18,689 nt of DNA from Eggerthellaceae bacterium (GCA_017559045.1 JAFYTB010000294.1:1-18689); one strand, 5' to 3'. Positions 6,764-13,852 are shown, counted from the stretch's first letter. The notes: generated by a model not told the origin, from the letters alone. Program-made: numbers and translations.

Positions 6764-7864
6764 CTAGTACTTGTTGCGAACAGCCTCCGCAAAACCCCTC
6801 AGGTCACGAACTTCAAAGCGAGTGCCATCATCGAGAATGACATAACCGCTGAAAGAACCGAACACCTGGTGCTGATCCGAAACGATCAGCTTCACATCCG
6901 TATAATCGCAACGATCGATGGAGGGGGTGAACACAAGATCAAGCCTACCCTCGTCATCAGTGAAATGCCACGGGTTCATGAAATCGAAGCGATCCTTCAG
7001 AAGCTTTGCAGAAGCAGCCTCGGGCAACTCGGGGATGCCGAAATTCACACGACCCAGCTTATGGGCGACGCCATCCACAAAGACCATATTCTCCGAAGCA
7101 GCCGACGTGTCGCCGAAACCGTAGCCCAAATTGAAGCCAAACACATGACCACCGGGCTCGTTTCCGCCGATACCATCCTGCCAGCCCTGCGCTGCCGACC
7201 AGTACCACGTGTTATCGCGCGTCCAAACGCCACGACCCCAATCGAGAAGACCAAAAGAAGTCTCCGGGGAGAAGCAGTGCTTCAGCGAGCCCTTCGTGAA
7301 AGAACCCTCTGCACGCATGGCGATGATCTTCTGGTTGAAGTAGAACGCCGACGGATCCTCTGCCCACGGTGTTGCAATGACCATAGAGTCTTTCGGCTCG
7401 CGATCGAGCACGATATCGAGAGACAGCTCCTCATCGCCATCGAACTTCTTGAAGACGCACTCAAGACGACGTGCGCCGGAGGCGGCCTTCAGGCGCATAC
7501 GAACCTGTTTATTCTCGAACTCCGAAAGACCCTCTGCGCTGGTGCTGGGCATGTTGAACTTTCCAAGCGGGAAGGGGGTGAGCACCGTCGAAGTCTTGAA
7601 GGCGCCAGTATTGAAATCGAGGAAAGACGCCGAAATCATGCCAAGGTAGCCCATGTCATTAAGCGTGAGGGCGATGGCGTAGTCGTCGTCATTAATGAGA
7701 TAGTAGTCCCATTCCTTGATGCGCATCTTCGAAGCCTTGATGCGCGCACGATCGTACTTGATGAGCATCGAGATAGCGTATCCCCTGGCAGTCAAGTTAC
7801 CCTGCTCGTCATGCAGATCGATGGGCTCGTCGTACCAAGTCTCGCCGCGCGGGGTTATTACCAT
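6764..7864 (-). CDS. DUF2804 family protein
   Basis: A 366-residue protein I recognise as DUF2804, a widespread bacterial and fungal family without an assigned reaction. It lacks a signal peptide and membrane segments and is rich in aromatic residues and beta-strand-like alternation. Features: the N-terminal MVITPRGETWYDEPIDLHDEQG opening, LDWGRGVWTRDNTWYWSAAQG in the middle, and NPWHFTDDEGRLDLVFTP towards the end. These Trp- and Gly-rich blocks are the likely conserved core, suggestive of a calycin-like barrel fold (inference). The start at 7864 has an excellent AGGAGGG site. It is the last gene of the rpe-led cluster, but a terminator-like hairpin (7884-7910) lies directly before its ribosome-binding site, so its expression may be uncoupled. 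Confidence 0.85.
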   Translation of the reverse strand: MVITPRGETWYDEPIDLHDEQGNLTARGYAISMLIKYDRARIKASKMRIKEWDYYLINDDDYAIALTLNDMGYLGMISASFLDFNTGAFKTSTVLTPFPLGKFNMPSTSAEGLSEFENKQVRMRLKAASGARRLECVFKKFDGDEELSLDIVLDREPKDSMVIATPWAEDPSAFYFNQKIIAMRAEGSFTKGSLKHCFSPETSFGLLDWGRGVWTRDNTWYWSAAQGWQDGIGGNEPGGHVFGFNLGYGFGDTSAASENMVFVDGVAHKLGRVNFGIPELPEAASAKLLKDRFDFMNPWHFTDDEGRLDLVFTPSIDRCDYTDVKLIVSDQHQVFGSFSGYVILDDGTRFEVRDLRGFAEAVRNKY

Positions 7865-7875
7865 GCTTCCCTCCT

Positions 7876-7910
7876 AAAACATACGGCGCGCCTCCGGGGA
7901 GTACGCGCCG
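7876..7910 (-). terminator. Terminator-like hairpin before DUF2804
   Basis: On the minus strand CGGCGCG (7904-7910) pairs with CGCGCCG (7884-7890) around a 13-base interior that can add a CTC/GAG pairing. It is followed by TATGTTTT (7876-7883) and at once by the DUF2804 Shine-Dalgarno. It starts 8 bases after the zinc-ribbon gene stop. It could terminate the upstream operon or attenuate DUF2804. Confidence 0.6.
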
Positions 7911-7918
7911 CCAATAAC

Positions 7919-8635
7919 TTATTCGATGATGAGCAAACGCTTGCAGTGGGGACAATTGCCCATAGGGGCCTGAGAACGAAGTTCGATAAGACGACCGCCC
8001 TCGATACCGTGTCGACACACACCGCAACGCTCGCCGTCGAGACGGCCAATGGCCACGCCGCCAGAACGCGCAGAGGCCTTCTGGTAAGCGTTAACAACAG
8101 CTCGATCAAGACCCGACACCATGCGCTCGCGCTCAGCCTCTAGGCGCATGATGGCAAGCTTCAGTGCACCACCCTGCTCCTGGAATGAGGAGATGGCAGC
8201 CGCCTCACGAGCATCGATATCTTCGATAGCTGCGGAAACCTGACTTTCGAGAGTCTCAATCTTGGTGAGCTCTTCCAGAACCTTATCGAGGTCGGCTGCG
8301 ATAGCCTCACGACGCTTGACAATGCTCGCCAGCTCTTTCGTGCGCGCCTCGACGTTGCGATACTCGCCACCAGCAGCAATTGCCGCCTCGGTTCCCTGCT
8401 GCTTTTTGGAAAGAGACGCATCTTCATCGTTAATGCGCGTCACCTTACGGGAAACCTCGCGCTTGAGACCGGCGATCTTCGCCTGCTTCTCGACGATAGC
8501 GGCCCTCTTCTGGCGCGCCTCAAGAATCACAGCGCGCTGCGGAAGCTCCTCGAACTCCTTCTTTCGACGAATGAGGTCAAGATCAAGCTGCTGAAGCTGG
8601 ATCAACGCGACGATGCCGTCATGGCTGATATCCAT
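7919..8635 (-). CDS. Coiled-coil protein with C-terminal C4 zinc ribbon
   Basis: A 238-residue protein of the bacterial C4-type zinc-ribbon family (older name DUF164). Residues about 10-180 form long charged helices with heptad-like spacing, an antiparallel coiled-coil hairpin. The C-terminus carries CGVC (204-207) and CPHC (228-231), a four-cysteine zinc site. Members are thought to bind nucleic acid or act as adaptors; the function is not established. A GTG at 8653 would add six residues but has no ribosome-binding site. The ATG at 8635 is preceded by GAGGG at close spacing and gives the usual start. It lies 77 bases downstream of the Nif3-family gene; this pair recurs in many actinobacteria and Firmicutes. 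Confidence 0.9.
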   Translation of the reverse strand: MDISHDGIVALIQLQQLDLDLIRRKKEFEELPQRAVILEARQKRAAIVEKQAKIAGLKREVSRKVTRINDEDASLSKKQQGTEAAIAAGGEYRNVEARTKELASIVKRREAIAADLDKVLEELTKIETLESQVSAAIEDIDAREAAAISSFQEQGGALKLAIMRLEAERERMVSGLDRAVVNAYQKASARSGGVAIGRLDGERCGVCRHGIEGGRLIELRSQAPMGNCPHCKRLLIIE

Positions 8636-8712
8636 TTTCCCTCGCTCTCGCACAGGGTCAACTGCGATCTACGCAGCCGAACGATTGCGTCCTGCATGTA
8701 TGATACTTGATT

Positions 8713-9606
8713 CTAAAGACGGATGGCGTCGGGAAGCTGCCAATTCGAACCTTGATCAATCACGGCAATCTGCCCCTCGGCGAGACCAACCGCATGAGCC
8801 GCACGCACAAGCACGGCAACCAAAGGCAGCTCGCTCACATCATGGCCAAGCTCGATGACACACAAGCCCGCTTCCGAAAGATCGAGCGCATCGTGATATT
8901 TAATTTCGCCGCAAATAAGGCAATCGGCATCTGCGGCAAGAGCAGCGCGACCCGTTCCACCTGCAGAGCCCGTGGCGGTCACCACACGACGAATCACGCG
9001 ATCGAAGTCGCCCCACACACGAGGCTGACGGCCAAAAACAGCTGTTGCACGTGCAGCAAGCTCGGCAAGTGTAAAGACGCCATCCTGTGCGGAAACAGTG
9101 CTCAGCTGGCCATAGCCCCTACCATCCGCAGCAGCCTTACGACTGCCGGAAAGCTCGACGACTTTTCCAGCGAAATCAAGGCCGAACATGCTGGGGAGAA
9201 CGCGAGCAGCCTGGGCACTCGCATCCAGAGTAGTGTGAAAGCACATCAGAGCAACGCCGTGACGAATGGCGGCATACACGCCAGCACCCGGGCTCAGGGC
9301 CACAGAACCTTCAGGGGCAAATGAATCAGGTGCGGCAATAAACGGAGGGTGATGCGTGATCAGCACATTTGCACCCATGGCAGCAGCCTCGCGAATAGCC
9401 GAAACCGTAGGATCAAGAGCAAACGCAACCTTGGTAACAAGAGAATCGCGCTCTCCGACCACGAGGCCGGTTTTATCCCAGCTTTCCGCCTCATCGGCAG
9501 GAAATACGCGCAGCAAAGCCTCTTCAAGAGCGCCAACGGTCCACGACCTGCCCGCATTCGAAATCTCGGAAGGTGCTCGTTTGGCCAGAGCTTCGTTCTT
9601 TTCCAT
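8713..9606 (-). CDS. Nif3-like dinuclear metal-centre protein (DUF34/NIF3)
   Basis: A 297-residue member of the NIF3/DUF34 family, proteins that form hexameric toroids with a two-metal site in each subunit. Visible ligands are His85 and His86 in THHPP, His124 and Asp128 in CFHTTLDA, His238 in GEIKYHDALD and, near the C-terminus, Glu252 and His255 in VIELGHD. The length is in the range of the short NIF3 form without a large inserted PII-like domain. A longer frame reaches 9675, but the ATG at 9606 has AGGA seven bases upstream and avoids a non-family N-terminal tail. It precedes the zinc-ribbon coiled-coil gene and follows the PHP gene after 87 bases. GTP cyclohydrolase I-related activity has been proposed for some homologues but is not settled. 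Confidence 0.93.
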   Translation of the reverse strand: MEKNEALAKRAPSEISNAGRSWTVGALEEALLRVFPADEAESWDKTGLVVGERDSLVTKVAFALDPTVSAIREAAAMGANVLITHHPPFIAAPDSFAPEGSVALSPGAGVYAAIRHGVALMCFHTTLDASAQAARVLPSMFGLDFAGKVVELSGSRKAAADGRGYGQLSTVSAQDGVFTLAELAARATAVFGRQPRVWGDFDRVIRRVVTATGSAGGTGRAALAADADCLICGEIKYHDALDLSEAGLCVIELGHDVSELPLVAVLVRAAHAVGLAEGQIAVIDQGSNWQLPDAIRL

Positions 9607-9671
9607 GATCGTTCCTGCTCTCTCTTGCAACGAATACGGGTCGATCCAGGGATTCCAAGAAACCCTCATGC

Positions 9672-9691
9672 GCAAATCGCCGGGCGATTGC
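9672..9691 (-). other. Small hairpin just after the PHP gene stop
   Basis: Inverted repeat of GCAATCGC against GCGA-TTTGC with one bulged base, two bases beyond the stop codon at 9694-9696. There is no U-tract. The 87-base gap before the Nif3 gene has no other signal I recognise; the hairpin may be a weak pause or a stabiliser of the upstream mRNA end. Confidence 0.2.
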
Positions 9692-9693
9692 TC

Positions 9694-10509
9694 CTAGCAA
9701 ATGGTAATGGTTCGACGATCCCCTGATGCAGTCGGCACGGTAACGACACGGTAACCCGCCTCATACATATAACGGTAACCGCGCTCGATGTCACGAGCGA
9801 CAAGATGAGGCTCATGAGCATCCGTACCGAGCGTGCAAGGGACGCCTGCTCGACAGAACTCACGAAGCAGATCCTGAGCGGGGAAAATCTCCTTGCATGC
9901 GTAATAAGAACCGGAAGTATTGACCTCGATCATACGACCTGATTCCGCCGCAGCTTCAGCCGCCATGCGATACAGCGGAGCGATATCGTAGGTAGGATAG
10001 TAGTTGAACTTCTTGGCAAGATCAGGATGGGACATTACGTGGAAAGGCTGCTTCTTATCAGAAACGGCATCGCACCACAGCTCGAAATAGCGTCGCCAAA
10101 TAACATCGGGCATACCCGGCTCTTCCCACTTACCACGCTGAGCAGGATCATCGAAAGGCCAAGCATCAACATAGTGAACAGATCCGAGCACCAGCTCAAA
10201 ACGATCGAACTCGCCCGGCTTGAAGGTGCGATCCTCATCGGGTCCGAGATAGTCGAGCTCGCAGCCAACGATGATCTCGATTTCAGGATGGGCCAAGCGG
10301 GCGGCCTTGACGTCATCAATGTATGCATCAACCTTGTCGACGGGCACAGAAACGTAAGTCGTCGGATCCATTGCCTGAGAGAGCGGATAATGATCCGTGA
10401 AAGCCAGCGTCTTGATACCAGCGGCAATGGCGCAGTTTACATATTCCTCAACAGTGCCCTCACCGTGACCGTTGTAGCCTGTGTGGCAATGCGTATTGAT
10501 GAGTTCCAT
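9694..10509 (-). CDS. PHP-domain phosphoesterase, HisJ (histidinol-phosphatase) family
   Basis: A 271-residue PHP-domain hydrolase of the HisJ type, which cleaves L-histidinol phosphate in the histidine pathway. All expected metal ligands are visible: His7 and His9 (THCHT), Asp39-His40 (TDH), Glu84 (CELD), His112 (SVHYVD), His161 (SHPDL), and Asp230 and His232 (GTDAHEP). The start at 10509 has AGGAGG about 10 bases upstream, and the gene lies 16 bases after the cysteine desulfurase stop, so the two are co-transcribed. No other his gene is in the window, so the true substrate could be another phosphomonoester. The family assignment is firm; the substrate is not. Confidence 0.85.
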   Translation of the reverse strand: MELINTHCHTGYNGHGEGTVEEYVNCAIAAGIKTLAFTDHYPLSQAMDPTTYVSVPVDKVDAYIDDVKAARLAHPEIEIIVGCELDYLGPDEDRTFKPGEFDRFELVLGSVHYVDAWPFDDPAQRGKWEEPGMPDVIWRRYFELWCDAVSDKKQPFHVMSHPDLAKKFNYYPTYDIAPLYRMAAEAAAESGRMIEVNTSGSYYACKEIFPAQDLLREFCRAGVPCTLGTDAHEPHLVARDIERGYRYMYEAGYRVVTVPTASGDRRTITIC

Positions 10510-10525
10510 GGGCTAATGCCCTCCT

Positions 10526-11755
10526 TTACCAATGCAAGCAGGCTTCCATAGCCTGCAGAAAACGTTCGACTTCCCCCTCGGTGGTGTAACGACCCATCGA
10601 GATGCGAAGCGCTCCAAGAGCAGCATCGCGCTGCACGCCCATCGCCGTCAGCACATGACTCGGATCAAGCGAGGAAGAAGCGCAGGCCGACCCACCGGAA
10701 ACCGCAAACCCCTGGGCATCCAAGCGGATGATGAGCGTTTCGCTTTCCATGCCCCGAACGAGCACGTGGACAATATTGGGGAGATAGCAATCGGGTTCCT
10801 TGCCAAGCTCCACCGTAGAAGAAACAGCATCCAACTTGGTCAGACCCTCATAGAGACGGTCGCGAAGGGAACGCAAACGCATCGTCTCTTCGTTAAAGTA
10901 ATCCGCATCCGTAACCGCCCGGCATGCAGCCGCAAATCCAGCAATGCCGCAGACGTTCTGGGTACCGCTTCTCTTGCCAGCCTCTTGTCCGCCGCCAAGC
11001 ATATAGGCCTCAAAAGGGGTGCGAGAGCGCAAATACAATGCACCAACGCCCTTGGGGCCGCCTATCTTATGAGCAGAAAAACTCGCCGCATCAACGCCGA
11101 GGTCGGCCAGATTAATAGGCACCTTTCCGAGCGCCTGCACGGCATCGGTGTGAAACAGCGCCCCCGCCTTATGAGCGATACAAGACAGCTCGGCAATGGG
11201 CTGTACGCTTCCCACCTCTGAGTTCGCCATCTGAATAGAGACGAGAACCGTGTTTTCGGCCAACGCCTCGGCAAGCACGTGCGGCTCAATGAAGCCTGCG
11301 CGATTCGGTCGCAGTCGCGTCACACGAAAGCCCTGAGCCTCCAAACGCTTGGCCGGCGCGAGGATGGCATCATGCTCGATAGCCGAGACGATAACATGCG
11401 GAACCTCATCAGATGAGACCGCAGAACCCTCAGAAAAGCGGAGTCTGCGACGACGTGCCTCGGCATGAGCAATGCCGATCAGCGCAGCATTATTCGCCTC
11501 CGTAGCTCCCGACGTGAAGATAATCTCATCAGGGCGCTTCGCGCCCAAGTCACGCGACACGCTCCTACGCGCCTGCTCCAAGGTCTCGAACGCAGCACGA
11601 CCCGCGGAATGAAGGGAGTTAGCGTTCGCCGATTGCCCCATATTACGCGGGCCAGCCGTCATGAAGTAAGACATAGCGAGAGCGGCCTCTTCGCAAAGAG
11701 GCGCTGTAGCAGCGTAGTCGAAATAAGCGTAGTCAGAAGCCACCTGAACCGGCAT
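10526..11755 (-). CDS. Cysteine desulfurase (class V aminotransferase, NifS/IscS type)
   Basis: PLP enzyme that converts L-cysteine to alanine and passes the sulfur as a persulfide to Fe-S cluster or tRNA-thiolation acceptors. The 409 residues include TSGATEANN (81-89), His128 in IEHDA, Asp204 in HTDAVQ, and the PLP lysine Lys230 in SAHKIGGPKG. The catalytic cysteine is Cys358 in the loop SGGSACASSS. The start at 11755 lies six bases after the rpe stop; its ribosome-binding site GGAGG is inside the end of rpe, so translation may be coupled. No iscU, sufU, mnmA or thiI lies in the window, so its sulfur acceptor cannot be told from context. The symbols iscS and nifS are both used for such proteins. 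Confidence 0.93.
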   Translation of the reverse strand: MPVQVASDYAYFDYAATAPLCEEAALAMSYFMTAGPRNMGQSANANSLHSAGRAAFETLEQARRSVSRDLGAKRPDEIIFTSGATEANNAALIGIAHAEARRRRLRFSEGSAVSSDEVPHVIVSAIEHDAILAPAKRLEAQGFRVTRLRPNRAGFIEPHVLAEALAENTVLVSIQMANSEVGSVQPIAELSCIAHKAGALFHTDAVQALGKVPINLADLGVDAASFSAHKIGGPKGVGALYLRSRTPFEAYMLGGGQEAGKRSGTQNVCGIAGFAAACRAVTDADYFNEETMRLRSLRDRLYEGLTKLDAVSSTVELGKEPDCYLPNIVHVLVRGMESETLIIRLDAQGFAVSGGSACASSSLDPSHVLTAMGVQRDAALGALRISMGRYTTEGEVERFLQAMEACLHW

Positions 11756-11761
11756 GGCCAG

Positions 11762-12466
11762 CTAGGCCTCCTGCTTGGCAAGCGCGGCGAGACGGGCCTC
11801 GTTGGCGGCATCCTCAACCGCCTTGAGGGCAGCAGCGGGATCCTCGGCGGCAAACACAGCATTTCCGCACACGAGAACGTCAGCACCAGCAGCAGCAACC
11901 AGCGGAGCGGTCTTCACGCCAATGCCGCCGTCAACCTGAATGAGGGGGCTGTTGCCAACCTCACGAGCCATTGCGACAACCTCGGCAACCTTCACATCGC
12001 TGCCTTCGATGTAGCTCTGACCGGAGAAGCCAGGCTCAACACTCATGATGAGAACCATATCGACATCGGCAATAACGGGGCGGATGACCTCGACAGGCGT
12101 CTTCGGCTTAACGCTGACAGCCGCCTTAACGCCGCCCTCGTGGATCATGCGCACAGCCTCGACCATTTCCTCGGCGGTAACCGTCTCAGCATGGAAGGTG
12201 ATGATGTCAGCACCTGCATTGATGAACCAGGGAATCTGCGTAAGCGGATTGGTGATCATCAGATGAACGTCCATGGGGACATCGGTTGCCTTGGAGAGCT
12301 GCTTCAGCACGGGAACGCCCATGGTCAGGTTGGGAACGAAATGTCCGTCCATGACGTCGACATGCACGTAGCCCGCACCAGCCTCAGCGATACGGTCGAT
12401 GTCGGCCTGCAGGTTCATGAAGTTGGCGGACAGAATAGACGGGGCGATCTTCACCGGCTCAAACAT
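11762..12466 (-). CDS. rpe: Ribulose-phosphate 3-epimerase
   Basis: Interconverts D-ribulose 5-phosphate and D-xylulose 5-phosphate in the pentose phosphate pathway. The protein is a 234-residue TIM barrel with a metal site. Signatures: KIAPSILSANF (6-16), HVDVMDGHFVPN (35-46, with metal ligands His35 and Asp37), DVHLMI (66-71, His68), EPGFSGQ (144-150) and VDGGI (178-182, Asp179). A longer frame runs to 12565, but the ATG at 12466 gives the usual family start (MFEPVKIAPSIL) and has AAGGA about 9 bases upstream. It is the first gene of a minus-strand cluster with the cysteine desulfurase six bases on. The last residues (about 215-234) form a short Ala- and Glu-rich tail. Confidence 0.97.
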   Translation of the reverse strand: MFEPVKIAPSILSANFMNLQADIDRIAEAGAGYVHVDVMDGHFVPNLTMGVPVLKQLSKATDVPMDVHLMITNPLTQIPWFINAGADIITFHAETVTAEEMVEAVRMIHEGGVKAAVSVKPKTPVEVIRPVIADVDMVLIMSVEPGFSGQSYIEGSDVKVAEVVAMAREVGNSPLIQVDGGIGVKTAPLVAAAGADVLVCGNAVFAAEDPAAALKAVEDAANEARLAALAKQEA

Positions 12467-12583
12467 GGGAATCTTCCTTGCATACAGGTCGAAGCAGACG
12501 TCGGCGAACCTCTCTATCAAGCATTTTCGCCAGAAAGAAAGGACCGAATCGACCGCAACAACCAAACGGGTCTTGTCCGAACC

Positions 12584-12614
12584 ATTCTAGCATTGAGAGC
12601 GCCGCGCCTGTCAG
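12584..12614 (-). promoter_or_regulatory. Probable promoter of the rpe cluster
   Basis: Minus-strand extended -10 TGCTAGAAT (hexamer at 12584-12589) with CTGACA (12609-12614) 19 bases upstream as a long-spaced -35. Transcription would start near 12577, about 110 bases before the rpe ATG. It overlaps the promoter region of the divergent plus-strand gene. The remainder of 12467-12657 shows nothing else. Confidence 0.5.
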
Positions 12615-12623
12615 CTTGGTGGC

Positions 12624-12629
12624 TATAAT
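12624..12629 (+). promoter_or_regulatory. -10 element of the alkyltransferase-like gene
   Basis: A perfect TATAAT lies 28 bases before the ATG at 12658, so the leader would be about 20 bases. No matching -35 is seen at 16-18 bases. The -35 region would overlap the divergent rpe promoter at 12584-12614, so the two may compete. Confidence 0.45.
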
Positions 12630-12657
12630 GATCTTGTCCCCAAGGGAAAGGCCCATC

Positions 12658-13131
12658 ATGGCACTGCGCGACAGTACATACTACGCCTACAGAACCCCAC
12701 ACGGCCCCATCACCATCGGCACAACGGCGGACGCCGTCAGCGCCATCGCCCTTGGCGACGTCGTTCTTCCCGGAGTACGCAAGCCCACCGAGCTTTCCAA
12801 CGCATGCGCAAACCAGCTGCTCGAGTACTTCCATGGCAAGCGCACAGCGTTTGATCTTCCCATCGCAGCAGAAGGATCCGATTTCCAGCACGAAGTCTGG
12901 GAGGCGGTCTCGTCCATTCCTTACGGCCAAACGGCAACCGCTGCTCAGATCGCCGAACGCATCGGCAAGCCCGATTCGTTCCGCATGGTCGGATCCGCCA
13001 TTCGCAAGAACCCTCTCATAATCATCATTCCCGGACATCGCGTGGTCGGCAACAACGGAAAAACGATCGGAACCGACATGTACGCGCGCATCAGGCAAGC
13101 CTTCCTCGAGCTCGAGCGTCGCAACGCTTAG
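12658..13131 (+). CDS. Alkyltransferase-like protein lacking the acceptor cysteine (Ogt/MGMT family)
   Basis: A 157-residue homologue of O6-alkylguanine-DNA alkyltransferases. The C-terminal DNA-binding domain is clear: DFQHEVWEAVSSIPYG (75-90), a helix-turn-helix region, RMVGSAIRKNPL (109-120, with Arg109 at the arginine-finger position and Asn118 at the conserved Asn), then IIIIPGHRVVG (121-131) and a final helix. The normal acceptor motif is PCHRV; here it is PGHRV, codon GGA, so Gly126 replaces the cysteine. The tyrosine that normally promotes base flipping (in SYxQLA) is replaced by Ala in TATAAQIAE (92-100). It cannot accept an alkyl group by the known chemistry. Alkyltransferase-like proteins usually have Trp at the Cys position and keep the Tyr, so this is atypical. 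It stands alone, with its own -10 and terminator. The ribosome-binding site before the ATG is GGGAAAGG. Confidence 0.88.
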   Translation: MALRDSTYYAYRTPHGPITIGTTADAVSAIALGDVVLPGVRKPTELSNACANQLLEYFHGKRTAFDLPIAAEGSDFQHEVWEAVSSIPYGQTATAAQIAERIGKPDSFRMVGSAIRKNPLIIIIPGHRVVGNNGKTIGTDMYARIRQAFLELERRNA

Positions 13132-13233
13132 CAGCCCAGGGCGACATTCTGCAGAATAGACCGCAATCAAATACGGAACGCGCGCGAAAACAAAGGTCTG
13201 GAATCAACCAGCATGCAGCCTCAGCGCAAACGC

Positions 13234-13264
13234 AAGGCGGGCGCCCAAAGACGCCCGCCTTTTT
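13234..13264 (+). terminator. Strong intrinsic terminator after the alkyltransferase-like gene
   Basis: A ten-base-pair stem (13234-13243 with 13252-13261, core GGCGGGCG/CGCCCGCC) and eight-base loop, followed by a run of T at 13260-13264. It lies 102 bases after the gene stop, between that gene and the converging apt. The reverse strand has only an interrupted T-run, so it acts mainly on the plus strand. Confidence 0.9.
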
Positions 13265-13282
13265 CATAATTCGGTTTTAAGC

Positions 13283-13297
13283 GAGAGGCTCACTCTC
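13283..13297 (-). terminator. Weak terminator-like hairpin after apt
   Basis: On the minus strand GAGAG and CTCTC close a five-base loop about 25 bases after the apt stop, followed by GCTTAAAA. The stem is short and the T-run poor. The stronger hairpin at 13234-13261 may stop apt transcripts instead. Confidence 0.25.
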
Positions 13298-13321
13298 AAA
13301 AGCTGTTCCCAATCGCAACGC

Positions 13322-13852
13322 TTACTCAACCACGAACAGGGAGAAGACGTCGGCATCGGTAACCTTCGCCAAAGCCTCACGCGGCTTGAGGAAGGCGAGC
13401 TCCATGAAGAAGCCAAAACCCACGACCTCAGCGTCTGCACGCTCGATGAGCTTCACCATAGCCTGAGCGGTGCCGCCCGTAGCAATCAGGTCGTCGATGA
13501 TGAGGACCCTGTCGCCAGGAACCAGAGCATCACTGTGGATCTCAAGAGAATCGGCGCCGTATTCAAGGATGAACTCCTCGCGAATCGTTTCACGGGGCAG
13601 CTTGCCCGGCTTACGGGCAGGAACGAAACCCGCATTCATGCGATAAGCGAGTGCAGAGCCCACCATAAAGCCACGAGCCTCGGCTGCCAAAATCTTCGTT
13701 ACGCCCTTGCCTGCGTAATGCTCGGCAATCTCGTCGATAACCGAAGCGAATGCCTCGGCATTAGCGAACACCGGCGTAATGTCCTTGAAGACTACGCCCG
13801 GCTTCGGAAAATCGGGAATGCTTACGACAAGGTCATCGTAATTGAAGGACAT
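13322..13852 (-). CDS. apt: Adenine phosphoribosyltransferase
   Basis: Purine salvage enzyme: adenine + PRPP to AMP + pyrophosphate, cytosolic. The 176 residues are the normal bacterial length. Signatures are the N-terminal SIPDFPKPGVVFKDITP (11-27), AAEARGFMVG (56-65), RKPGKLP (80-86) and the PRPP-binding loop VLIIDDLIATGGTA (116-129). The start at 13852 has GAGAGG about 7 bases upstream. It is the last gene of the minus-strand cluster, 75 bases after the thiazoline-carboxylate hydrolase gene, and converges on the alkyltransferase-like gene. A poor promoter candidate (TTGGCT, 16 bases, TATGGC) lies in that 75-base gap. Confidence 0.97.
   Translation of the reverse strand: MSFNYDDLVVSIPDFPKPGVVFKDITPVFANAEAFASVIDEIAEHYAGKGVTKILAAEARGFMVGSALAYRMNAGFVPARKPGKLPRETIREEFILEYGADSLEIHSDALVPGDRVLIIDDLIATGGTAQAMVKLIERADAEVVGFGFFMELAFLKPREALAKVTDADVFSLFVVE

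Noticed and set aside
6668..8143. A 491-codon plus-strand frame opposite DUF2804 and the zinc-ribbon gene, starting at the fakA terminator
   Set aside because: It begins inside a terminator palindrome, has no ribosome-binding site, and is antisense to two genes with good starts.
12517..13170. A 217-codon minus-strand frame opposite the alkyltransferase-like gene
   Set aside because: No motif or ribosome-binding site; the plus strand has the family match.
13132..13321. Possible small gene between the alkyltransferase-like gene and apt
   Set aside because: No frame with a start and ribosome-binding site; the gap is explained by the terminator hairpins.
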